Shown: in pieces, positions 1 through 5,023 of the stretch
Position numbering within the stretch: position 1 is the stretch's first letter
Layout: every line of letters begins with the position of its first letter
Assembly (NCBI GenBank): GCA_022572285.1
Contig: JACZWF010000104.1
Coordinates: forward strand, 1 to 5,704
Source: Nitrososphaerota archaeon
GTDB taxonomy: Archaea; Thermoproteota; Nitrososphaeria; Nitrososphaerales; UBA57
Direction of reading: 5' to 3'
DNA: 5,704 nt
Notes under the pieces: generated by a model
What the model was told of the DNA's origin: nothing
The model's input: only the letters and a program-made list of their open reading frames with translations
Databases searched by the model: none
Program-made: the position numbers and the translations under genes

Positions 1-24
1 ATCAAACGCTAGTCTGTTCAGAAT

Positions 25-519
25 TTGGGGCCGTTAAATTTAAGCGCGCGCGCGCTAGAAGAAGAGATTCAAGCAAAGACGCAGCGGAATGGAGAATTAG
101 ATATTGTAATATCTACAAAAGAGGAAATCGCCGCTGAAGCAGATGAGCTTCAGAGGCTCGTACACGGATTGAGGCAAGATGGTGCGATTTTGCAGGCCGG
201 TGAACTTGCAGAGACCAAGGCGAGAGCGATATTCAAGGATAAGGATTTACTCCTGTCGATAGCCCTGCACTCGATGGTCGAGGCCATGAAGAAGGACGAG
301 GGTCTCACCTGGGCTTTGCTCTATCCGAATATGGCGCAAGTTAGAACCCTCGGATCCCTCATGAATGGGGAGAGACCTACATCCACTGACGAAGATGTCG
401 AAAGGCTCGCACAAGTTGGAGCAGAGATATTTGATCAGCTTTTGAAGAAAGTTGTACAACAATCTGTTGATACTGCGGCCTTCGAGCACCCATCGGAGAA
501 CAAGCAGATCTCATCCTAG
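25..519 (+). CDS. Hypothetical protein with N-terminal coiled coil, start uncertain
   Basis: I do not recognise this 164-residue protein. Residues about 7-50 are rich in Glu, Lys, Gln and Leu with heptad-like spacing, which suggests a coiled coil. The rest looks like a compact helical soluble domain (about 70-148, containing an LLYPNMAQVR stretch) with a polar tail. No signal peptide, membrane segment or catalytic motif is visible. The only start near the beginning is a TTG at 25, just after an in-frame stop at 10-12, and no ribosome site precedes it. The gene is therefore either leaderless with its promoter outside the window, or the remainder of a longer gene broken upstream. The antisense frame over 247-489 is open but looks like a shadow. 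Composition is protein-like throughout, so I think the frame is real; the function is unknown. Confidence 0.5.
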   Translation: MGPLNLSARALEEEIQAKTQRNGELDIVISTKEEIAAEADELQRLVHGLRQDGAILQAGELAETKARAIFKDKDLLLSIALHSMVEAMKKDEGLTWALLYPNMAQVRTLGSLMNGERPTSTDEDVERLAQVGAEIFDQLLKKVVQQSVDTAAFEHPSENKQISS

Positions 520-578
520 TTCGTCTTCCAGATCAAGATCATTCCGCCTCCCCATCCCCGTCCCTTTACCATGCCCTC

Positions 579-592
579 TGAAGCGAGCTTCA
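579..592. repeat. Perfect 6-bp inverted repeat (hairpin, CGAG loop)
   Basis: TGAAGCGAGCTTCA is a perfect dyad that can fold as a 5-bp stem closed by a CGAG tetraloop, or as 6 bp around GA. It lies 60 bp after the stop of the preceding ORF, just behind a pyrimidine-rich tract. It could be part of a 3' end or a protein-binding site, but no T-run follows directly, so a classic intrinsic terminator is not supported. Confidence 0.45.
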
Positions 593-630
593 TCCTGACA
601 GTATACTGCTATCGAGAGTTGTTGCCCATC

Positions 631-638
631 TTATATAG
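631..638 (+). promoter_or_regulatory. TATA-box-like element
   Basis: TTATATAG matches the archaeal TATA consensus well. Initiation would be expected about 25 bp downstream, near 658-662, a few bases before the ATG at 667. The box sits inside an imperfect dyad (CCCATC at 625-630 facing GACGGG at 638-643), which could let a regulator cover it. Confidence 0.4.
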
Positions 639-666
639 ACGGGAGTGACAATTTGATTAATCCTTC

Positions 667-744
667 ATGATTAGCGCGCGCGGAACTCGTGGTAGCCGAG
701 GCTACTGGGAAGGAATTAATTACACGCTACCCCCTTTAAGATAA
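667..744 (+). CDS. Possible 25-residue leaderless mini-ORF
   Basis: ATG to TAA encodes a short basic peptide beginning MISARGTRGS and ending TLPPLR. Support comes only from position: the ATG lies 28 bp after a good TATA box, a normal distance for a near-leaderless archaeal message. There is no ribosome site and no recognised family. The same DNA forms hairpins, so the transcript could instead be a non-coding RNA, or the ORF could be chance. Confidence 0.2.
   Translation: MISARGTRGSRGYWEGINYTLPPLR
692..705. repeat. Perfect 6-bp inverted repeat (second CGAG-loop hairpin)
   Basis: GTAGCCGAGGCTAC is a perfect dyad of the same design as the one at 579-592: a 5-bp stem with a CGAG loop, or 6 bp around GA. 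Its left arm can pair alternatively with GCTACC at 726-731. An outer 8-bp complementarity (CGGAACTC at 681-688 with GAGTTCCG at 753-760) encloses both options. A T-rich stretch (about 767-775) follows, so a transcript starting near 660 could be a folded RNA of roughly 110 nt. Confidence 0.4.
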
Positions 745-825
745 TTTCATAGGAGTTCCGGGGCAATATTTTCCTTCCTAGTCCACCCGGTGAAAAGAGT
801 TAACAGAACGTTGAAATCCAAAATC

Positions 826-836
826 ATATTATATTA
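826..836 (+). promoter_or_regulatory. TATA-like promoter for the 863 gene unit
   Basis: The AT-rich stretch ATATTATATTA lies 27-37 bp before the TTG start at 863, the normal place for an archaeal TATA box driving a message with a very short leader. It is the only strong candidate promoter directly before the two-gene unit. Confidence 0.4.
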
Positions 837-852
837 GACTCTAGTGATAATT

Positions 853-858
853 GGAGTG
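853..858 (+). promoter_or_regulatory. Ribosome binding site choosing TTG 863
   Basis: GGAGTG sits 4 bases before TTG 863, a workable distance. This favours 863 over the in-frame TTG at 851. If transcription starts near 858, as the TATA-like stretch suggests, the site would be largely outside the message, so the two signals partly conflict. Confidence 0.35.
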
Positions 859-862
859 TTTC

Positions 863-1316
863 TTGATTAGCAAAAGAGCTCCTTATCAAAATACAAGTGT
901 AGATTTCCAGAAGAGCCAACAACAAATCACCAGGCTTTTGGAAGCATACGGATGTGAAGGAGTACAGTGGACGACGGTCTTCAAGCCCCCCCCAAGTTGA
1001 AGTTAAGTTCGTCCTAGAAACGGAGATTAATGGTTCAAAAAAGAAATTAGCGATAAAGATTAAGCCACCAGTCTTTGCGAAGAGATTACGATCGGGACAG
1101 CACGTAGCAAATCTTAATCAGAGTCTAAGACTTCTATTCTGGTACCTTAAAACAAAGCTCGAAGCAATTTCGTTTGGCCTTGTCAGTGTAGAGCATGAGT
1201 TCCTTTCTGACATAGTTTATCTTCTACCCGATGGAACAGAGAAAACGATTAGCGAAGTGCTTGTTAAGGAGCTCGGGAGTTCAGATATGCCTAAGTTAAC
1301 ATCGGAAAGGATGTGA
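863..1316 (+). CDS. Hypothetical protein, frameshifted at a C8 run
   Basis: The frame opening at TTG 863 encodes MISKRAPYQN and runs through TTVFKPPPS to a stop at 998-1000 (45 residues). The neighbouring frame then carries a clearly protein-like sequence from QVEVKF (993) to the TGA at 1314-1316. The switch falls in eight consecutive C (986-993). Removing one C joins both halves into a continuous 150-residue protein with no other change. A start at GTG 954 in the second frame would replace the natural N-terminus with a Ser/Arg-rich stretch, so I reject it. The joined protein is soluble, with a beta-rich middle (VKFVLETEIN; KKLAIKIKPP) and a helix around LRLLFWYLKTKLEAI. It resembles in style an uncharacterised family of small archaeal/bacterial proteins that I cannot name. 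Function is unknown. The shift may be a sequencing error, a true mutation, or slippage-based expression. Confidence 0.6.
986..993 (+). repeat. Homopolymer C8 tract at the frameshift point
   Basis: Eight C in a row lie exactly where the reading frame of the 863 gene changes from frame 2 to frame 0. A C7 tract would give K-P-P-Q-V-E in one frame. Homopolymers like this are common sites of read error and of replication or transcription slippage. Confidence 0.85.
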
Positions 1317-1786
1317 TAGAAATAATAAGTTTTGAGTGCAAATTTGATAGAAATGGATTGGTCGAAGTATCGGTGAAAGGTGATACTATTGATGAGATTA
1401 AGGAATCAATTCCTAGGGTTTCGGAGCTTTTTGAAAATAGTTCTATCAGAGTTACCACGAGCGAAGATGGAAAGAAGGCGGTTCTAGAGCCAACTACCGA
1501 CATACCAAGCTGGATGGTACAGAATGTTGGGGACTGGAGTAAGAAAGAGCTTGCCCTGCAGATATTCTTGGTAAGGGGAAACCAACCGCTGAAGATAGAT
1601 GATGTCGAAATGGATGGCAGAAATCTCGGGGTAGAGATGAAGAGCTGGATTAGTCACAACTTTAAGAGAGATTTGGGAGGGGACGTTCTTCAAGTTCAGA
1701 GAGAAGGCACGAGCAGAGTCTACAAGCTTTCGGCCATTGGGTTGGCAAATGCAAAGGCGTTTAGAAACAAGTATACAGGCACGTAA
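1313..1786 (+). CDS. Hypothetical protein with C-terminal winged-helix-like domain
   Basis: The 157-residue product starts at GTG 1313, which overlaps the TGA of the preceding gene (GTGA); GGAAAGG lies directly upstream, so translation is probably coupled. The N-terminal part (about 1-60) alternates strands and one helix (VEVSVKGDTIDEIKESI). The C-terminal part (about 75-152) looks like a winged helix: SKKELALQIFLVRG, then a helix with SWISHNFKRDL, then a wing and final helix in SRVYKLSAIGLANAKAF, which resembles the common xYxLTxxG ending of winged-helix domains. This suggests nucleic-acid binding or protein pairing, perhaps regulation of its own operon. No enzymatic motif, signal peptide or membrane segment is seen. 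The family is not recognised and the DNA-binding call is inference from pattern only. Confidence 0.7.
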   Translation: MIEIISFECKFDRNGLVEVSVKGDTIDEIKESIPRVSELFENSSIRVTTSEDGKKAVLEPTTDIPSWMVQNVGDWSKKELALQIFLVRGNQPLKIDDVEMDGRNLGVEMKSWISHNFKRDLGGDVLQVQREGTSRVYKLSAIGLANAKAFRNKYTGT

Positions 1787-1797
1787 GAATGTGGATC

Positions 1798-1818
1798 GAC
1801 CTCCGGCCTCGCGAGGTC
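1798..1818. repeat. Nested inverted repeats after the two-gene unit
   Basis: GACCTC at 1798-1803 pairs with GAGGTC at 1813-1818, enclosing most of a perfect 10-bp palindrome, CCTCGCGAGG (1807-1816). The two foldings exclude each other. The site lies 12 bp after the stop of the winged-helix-like gene, so it could be a 3'-end structure or a binding site. No T-run follows directly. Confidence 0.45.
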
Positions 1819-1897
1819 ACCATAACATAGGGGGCGGATTTATCCCGTCTTCCAGATAATCCTACCTTTCCCTTATACAAGGTGTCTCTTCCGTCTG

Positions 1898-1905
1898 TAT
1901 ATATA
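1898..1905 (+). promoter_or_regulatory. TATA box (TATATATA)
   Basis: TATATATA is the best TATA box in the window. Transcription would begin near 1925-1930, giving a leader of about 75-80 nt before the micro-protein at 2006, and only a few bases before an ATG at 1933. Confidence 0.5.
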
Positions 1906-1932
1906 GATTGATTTTGTTTAGTCTTCAAGATC

Positions 1933-2009
1933 ATGTTACGATTAAAGGTACGTAACCGAAGGTGACTGGTCTCTGGGAACAGAGAACAAGAAGAAATGGA
2001 GGGAAATGA
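1933..2009 (+). other. Two tandem mini-ORFs overlapping the next gene
   Basis: ATG 1933 encodes MLRLKVRNRR and stops at 1963-1965. That stop overlaps a GTG at 1962 (GTGA) opening a 15-codon ORF (MTGLWEQRTRRNGGK), whose TGA at 2007-2009 overlaps the ATG of the micro-protein (ATGA). Such a chain would permit translational coupling from a nearly leaderless message. The ORFs are too short to prove coding. The frame of the micro-protein is also open back to 1946 with a protein-like sequence (WSLGTENKKKW), so a single longer gene hidden by one indel is an alternative. Confidence 0.25.
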
Positions 2010-2110
2010 CACGTGCGGAACGGCGGGCTAAGACCAAATGGATCCGTAACATTCTACTAATAATATTTGGGGTTACACTTGTGCTCCTGATAATCTCATT
2101 ACTCGGATAA
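2006..2110 (+). CDS. 34-residue single-span membrane micro-protein
   Basis: ATG 2006 opens a short ORF with a basic N-terminus (MTRAERRAKTKWIRN) followed by about 19 hydrophobic residues (ILLIIFGVTLVLLIISLLG) running to the C-terminus. This is the pattern of a tail-anchored or single-span membrane peptide, and by the positive-inside rule its N-terminus would face the cytoplasm. GGAGGG at 1998-2003 serves as ribosome site, rather close to the start, and a TATATATA box lies about 100 bp upstream. The stop is 55 bp before the MeaB-type gene on the same strand, so co-transcription is possible. No family is recognised and the role is unknown; it could be a small subunit or a regulator of a membrane complex. 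Confidence 0.55.
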   Translation: MTRAERRAKTKWIRNILLIIFGVTLVLLIISLLG

Positions 2111-2121
2111 CCTTTCAACTC

Positions 2122-2129
2122 TTTATCTT
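2122..2129 (+). promoter_or_regulatory. Weak TATA-like element before the MeaB-type gene
   Basis: TTTATCTT lies about 40 bp before the ATG. Initiation near 2150 would leave a short leader that just includes the GGAG at 2154-2157, located 8 bases before the start codon. The box is a weak match and the gene could also be read from the promoter at 1898. Confidence 0.25.
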
Positions 2130-2165
2130 GATTAATCACGTCTCTCTTTTGTTGGAGCTAATCCG

Positions 2166-3122
2166 ATGACGAACGAGGAAATTGATTACGATGCGGTACT
2201 GAAGGGCGATCGTAGATCACTCGCTAAGGCAATTTCAATAGTAGAGGATCGAGGGATCTACGGGACCTCATCGCCAAAGATAGGTGAAATGATGAGAAGG
2301 GCATTCGTAATTGGGATTACTGGCCCTTTGGGAACTGGCAAAAGCACCCTTGTTGATAAACTGATAGATGCCTACCTCGGGAAAGGGCGGACTGTTGGGG
2401 TCTTGGCGATAGATCCGACGAGTCCTATTACAGGCGGAGCACTACTAGGCGATCGGCTAAGAATGACTAGGCATAGCTTGAACAAAGACGTTTTCATCAG
2501 AAGTATGGCATCGAGGGGAGAACATGGTGGCCTAGCGAAGTCAACTAGAGGCGCCGTTTCTCTTCTTAGCGCATCGGGAAAGGATATCGTCATCGTCGAA
2601 ACCATTGGTGCCGGCCAATCAGATGTGGAGGTAATGAATCTCACTGACGTCGTTGTTGTTGTCACCATGCCTGGACTAGGCGACGAAATTCAGACCTCCA
2701 AGGCCGGCCTTATGGAAGTAGGAGATATCTTTGTAATCAATAAATCAGATCTAGGAGGAGCTGACAGGATGATGATCTATTTCACTGAGTTTCTTAGAGG
2801 CAAGAATGATTCCGGTCGCTGGCTTCCTCGTGTCGTGAAGCTATCCTCAGTTACTGGTGAAGGAATTTCCGATTTGTTGATGGCCCTGAATTCAAGGGAG
2901 GAATTTGTCAGGGAAAAGAAAACGCGTCGATTTCAAAGGAAAAGGGAAAATATTCAAGATGAAATAATTAACCTCGTGGCAATTGAGTTGAAGAAAATTG
3001 TGTTAGAGAAGCTTAGTCAGAGTCAGGATCTCGGGAAGTTTATTGATCTGGTGGAACAAGGCCAACTCGACTCATTGCGAGCTGCCCAAGAAATCTCCGC
3101 CAGACTAATTCGAGAGAGCTAA
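2166..3122 (+). CDS. meaB: MeaB/ArgK-family GTPase (methylmalonyl-CoA mutase chaperone)
   Basis: This 318-residue protein belongs to the MeaB/ArgK/MMAA group of SIMIBI P-loop GTPases, cytosolic chaperones that gate cobalamin loading and protect methylmalonyl-CoA mutase and related B12 mutases. Visible motifs: Walker A GPLGTGKST (53-61), the family block DPTSPITGGALLGDRLRM (83-100), RSMASRGEHGGLAKST (112-127), the switch/Walker B region VETIGAGQSD (144-153), and the guanine-specificity motif NKSD (192-195). A helical C-terminal region (about 250-318) matches the dimerisation arm. Length is normal for the family. The Walker A has Leu where many members have Pro (GPPG). The ATG is backed by GGAG 8 bases upstream. 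No mutase gene is in the window, so the client is not shown. The stop codon overlaps that of the opposing GPN GTPase gene. Confidence 0.92.
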   Translation: MTNEEIDYDAVLKGDRRSLAKAISIVEDRGIYGTSSPKIGEMMRRAFVIGITGPLGTGKSTLVDKLIDAYLGKGRTVGVLAIDPTSPITGGALLGDRLRMTRHSLNKDVFIRSMASRGEHGGLAKSTRGAVSLLSASGKDIVIVETIGAGQSDVEVMNLTDVVVVVTMPGLGDEIQTSKAGLMEVGDIFVINKSDLGGADRMMIYFTEFLRGKNDSGRWLPRVVKLSSVTGEGISDLLMALNSREEFVREKKTRRFQRKRENIQDEIINLVAIELKKIVLEKLSQSQDLGKFIDLVEQGQLDSLRAAQEISARLIRES

Positions 3123-3874
3123 TCGATCTCTTCTCCACCCCTTAGGACTCTAGATATTATCGCAGTCAACTCAAGAATACCTTCTTCTGTGGTTGCAGAA
3201 ACCGGCATGAGTTCCTGGGAAAGTCCTTGACTGGCAAGATTTGCTAGAATAGCTTTTCCAAGTAGGTAGGTTTCTTGATCTACTTCCTTCCCCATAGCCT
3301 CTATCGGTCTGCTACCTCGAGAAGACCAAGTCATAATCTTTCTCCAATCATCTCCTACCATGTCGCGCTTCGACAGGACTGAAACCTGGCCGATCTTCAA
3401 TCTCAATCTGATAGAAGCCGAGAGAAGGGCGATTGAAACGAGGTTCATGGGAGAAGAGACGAGAGTAGCGTCAAAGAGGAATAGATTGAGCTTGGTTTCG
3501 CTACGTATTGACTCCACTATATACGGGCCACTTGACCGATACGCGAATAATTCGATCTGCCCGGGAGTGTCGAAGAACACGTAATCTGGGCTTAGAGAGG
3601 CAATTTCTTCTTCTATTTCAACTATCCTCGTGGCTACGAGATCGGATGCAAAGATAAGTGACCCGTTGGGGCCCAGTTGATACTTCTCCATTATTTCATT
3701 CAAATCAATGAAGTTTCTGACATCTACATCAGGACTGTATGGGAGGGACCTAGCGCCAGGATCAAGGTTAACGGCTATCGCATCTGAACCTCTATCTGCA
3801 TACCCCGCGGTAATAACTGACGTAAGTAGTGATTTTCCCGCTCCAGCTGTGCCTGTTAGGAAAATAGAGTGCAT
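3119..3874 (-). CDS. GPN-loop GTPase
   Basis: The protein is a GPN-loop GTPase, the family of dimeric SIMIBI GTPases whose eukaryotic members (GPN1-3, XAB1) help assemble and import RNA polymerase II; the archaeal role is unsettled. From the chosen start the motifs are Walker A GTAGAGKS (8-15), VNLDPGA (35-41), the signature LGPNGSLIFASD (67-78) with the GPN triplet at 68-70, G3 DTPGQIE (102-108), and G4-like SKRD (168-171). At 251 residues the length is typical. I chose ATG 3874 over the upstream ATG at 3940 because family members begin two to six residues before Walker A, and because a TATA-like stretch sits 22-29 bp before 3874 with no ribosome site, suggesting a leaderless message. The upstream start would add 22 atypical residues. 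The gene is convergent with the MeaB-type gene (4-bp overlap) and divergent from the CinA-type gene. Confidence 0.93.
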   Translation of the reverse strand: MHSIFLTGTAGAGKSLLTSVITAGYADRGSDAIAVNLDPGARSLPYSPDVDVRNFIDLNEIMEKYQLGPNGSLIFASDLVATRIVEIEEEIASLSPDYVFFDTPGQIELFAYRSSGPYIVESIRSETKLNLFLFDATLVSSPMNLVSIALLSASIRLRLKIGQVSVLSKRDMVGDDWRKIMTWSSRGSRPIEAMGKEVDQETYLLGKAILANLASQGLSQELMPVSATTEEGILELTAIISRVLRGGEEID

Positions 3875-3892
3875 TAAGAACTGGATCGAATT

Positions 3893-3903
3893 ATCTATTA
3901 TTA
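3893..3903 (-). promoter_or_regulatory. TATA-like element of the GPN GTPase gene
   Basis: On the minus strand the sequence TAATAATAGAT runs from 29 to 19 bp before ATG 3874. This places initiation at or next to the start codon, so the message would be leaderless, matching the absence of a GGAG-type site. It supports the downstream start codon. Confidence 0.45.
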
Positions 3904-3957
3904 CGGTTGTGGTTGCCAGGCCTAAGACTTTTTCTCCCATCGCCCCGACCCAAAAGC

Positions 3958-4764
3958 GTGGTTGATCAGACTGGCGTAGAAATCATCAGTATAGGTAATG
4001 AGCTTCTCAATGGAAGGACAGTTAATACAAATTTGACCCTGATCTGCAAGAAGTTAACTATTTCTGGGGTAAATGTACTTCGCGCTTACACTGTAAGGGA
4101 TGAGTTGAAGGAGATAGTTGATGTTCTACGCTTTGTATTAGAGCAGAAAACGAGCAGTTGGATTATTACATCAGGCGGCCTGGGACCCACCCATGATGAC
4201 ATCACGTTGCAAGGAGTTGCTCTAGCTCTTGGACGGAAGATTTCCCTTAACGAGAAAGCTCTTGAGATGATAAGGGGAAGAAACGCTGAACTGATCCTTA
4301 CAGACGCTCGTCGAAAGATGGCTTTTTTACCCGAAGGTGCGACACCCCTAAAGAATCCAGTAGGGATGGCACCTGCGGTTTATCTGAGAGAGTCAGAAAC
4401 TAACATAATCTGCCTGCCGGGAGTTCCGCAGGAGCTGGAGGCGATAGCAGAAGAATCCGTTCTCCCCATGATAAAGAGGGACGCCGGAGATTTTTTCTTC
4501 GTGGAAGGAATACTATGGGTTCAAGGTCTTCTAGAAGCGGATCTCGCACCAATCATTCTAGAAGTGTTCAGGGAACGTCCTGAAGTCTACATAAAATCCC
4601 ATCCTAAAGGTGAAGAATTCGGGATTGAACTTAGTCTGACGGTTACTACCAGACATCCTGATAGCTCAAGAGAGCTGGTCAGTAAAAGTCTCGATGAGAT
4701 TTCCACTAGGGTTCTGCAGGCGAGCGGTTCTATATCTTCGAGACGGATCGTTAACCATAAATGA
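3958..4764 (+). CDS. CinA N-terminal / MoaB-fold protein (COG1058 type)
   Basis: This 268-residue protein has the molybdopterin-binding (MoaB/MogA) fold of the CinA N-terminal domain and lacks the C-terminal NMN amidohydrolase domain, as usual for archaeal members. Motifs: EIISIGNELLNGRTVNTN (8-25), ITSGGLGPTHDDIT (70-83), AFLPEGATPLKNPVGMAPAV (122-141), CLPGVPQELEAI (152-163) and YIKSHPKG (211-218). CinA N-terminal domains studied in bacteria hydrolyse ADP-ribose-type pyrophosphates, and some family members bind molybdopterin; which applies here is not shown. I start at GTG 3958 because EIISIG normally lies within ten residues of the N-terminus; the frame is open back to TTG 3907 but those residues are not family-like. 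There is no ribosome site, so it is probably leaderless from the 83-bp divergent region shared with the GPN gene. It converges on the zinc-ribbon gene with 25 bp between stops. Confidence 0.9.
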   Translation: MVDQTGVEIISIGNELLNGRTVNTNLTLICKKLTISGVNVLRAYTVRDELKEIVDVLRFVLEQKTSSWIITSGGLGPTHDDITLQGVALALGRKISLNEKALEMIRGRNAELILTDARRKMAFLPEGATPLKNPVGMAPAVYLRESETNIICLPGVPQELEAIAEESVLPMIKRDAGDFFFVEGILWVQGLLEADLAPIILEVFRERPEVYIKSHPKGEEFGIELSLTVTTRHPDSSRELVSKSLDEISTRVLQASGSISSRRIVNHK

Positions 4765-4789
4765 CTGCGGATTCGATAGTTCCAGACTG

Positions 4790-4999
4790 TTAACCCTTCT
4801 TACTCAGCCACCATTCCAAGTAATCGCCTCTGTCATTGGTCTTGCGTCTCTGATCATATTCTTGATCTCTCTTTCGGTCTCTCATCTCAGACAACTCATC
4901 CCGACTTAGAAAGAGGCCGCAGCTCTTGCAGGCGAATTTCCGAGCGGCAACGTCGAAGGTAAGGAGACCGCTGCACTCGGGACAGAAGTTCTCGGGCAT
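4790..4999 (-). CDS. Zinc-ribbon mini-protein, Rpb9/TFS N-terminal-like
   Basis: The 69-residue product has one zinc ribbon formed by CPEC (6-9) and CKSC (24-27), with the order FCPECSGLLTF...KFACKSCGLF typical of the N-terminal ribbon of RNA polymerase subunit Rpb9/RpoM and transcription factor TFS. After it comes a charged Arg/Asp/Glu-rich linker (about 33-58) and a short aromatic tail, DYLEWWLSKKG. It lacks the second, catalytic TFS ribbon with its acidic pair, so it is not a full cleavage factor. It could bind nucleic acid or RNA polymerase, but this is inference. ATG 4999 is supported by a TATA-like TTTATA 25-30 bp upstream on the same strand and no ribosome site, indicating a leaderless message divergent from the PRPP synthetase gene. 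Confidence 0.85.
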   Translation of the reverse strand: MPENFCPECSGLLTFDVAARKFACKSCGLFLSRDELSEMRDRKRDQEYDQRRKTNDRGDYLEWWLSKKG

Positions 5000-5023
5000 A
5001 TGAAGAAAATCCGTTCAACGTGC

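Larger units (their letters stand above)
520..862. other. 343-bp intergenic region with hairpins and promoter-like sites
   Basis: There is no convincing conventional gene here on either strand. The first part (about 541-569) is strongly pyrimidine-rich on the + strand and could help end transcription of the preceding ORF. Two perfect short dyads, a TATA-like box at 631-638, a possible 25-codon ORF at 667-744, a long-range 8-bp complementarity (681-688 with 753-760) and a second TATA-like stretch at 826-836 fill the rest. The region reads as regulatory and possibly as encoding a small RNA or peptide. Confidence 0.5.
1787..2005. other. Intergenic region with palindrome, promoter and mini-ORFs
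   Basis: The gap before the membrane micro-protein begins with nested palindromes (1798-1818), continues through a pyrimidine-rich stretch, and carries a strong TATA box at 1898-1905. The last 70 bases hold two tiny ORFs overlapping each other and the next gene. I searched by eye for a tRNA around the palindrome and found no T-loop or anticodon arm. Confidence 0.45.

Noticed and set aside
954..1316. A 120-codon ORF from GTG 954
   Set aside because: Its first residues (KEYSGRRSSSPP) are the out-of-frame reading of a better N-terminus that begins at TTG 863. I treat it as the second half of the frameshifted gene.
522..1857. Exact 12-base repeat CGTCTTCCAGAT at 522-533 and 1846-1857
   Set aside because: About one 12-base match is expected by chance in a window of this size, and the flanks do not extend the similarity.
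1787..1930. Possible tRNA around the GC-rich palindrome
   Set aside because: No acceptor stem, anticodon arm or GGTTCGA-like T-loop could be laid out on either strand.
2372..3584. Open frames antisense to the MeaB-type (2372-2668, minus) and GPN (3360-3584, plus) genes
   Set aside because: They lie opposite strongly motif-bearing coding sequence, have no ribosome site or TATA of their own, and their translations resemble no family.
3875..3940. A 22-residue N-terminal extension of the GPN GTPase
   Set aside because: Family members start just before Walker A, and a TATA-like stretch lies inside the extension at the leaderless distance from ATG 3874.
799..4794. Several GTTAAC sites, including GTTAACC twice near the CinA/zinc-ribbon junction (4750, 4789)
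   Set aside because: They fall in coding and non-coding DNA without regular spacing. A six-base word at this count in moderately AT-rich DNA is weak evidence of function.
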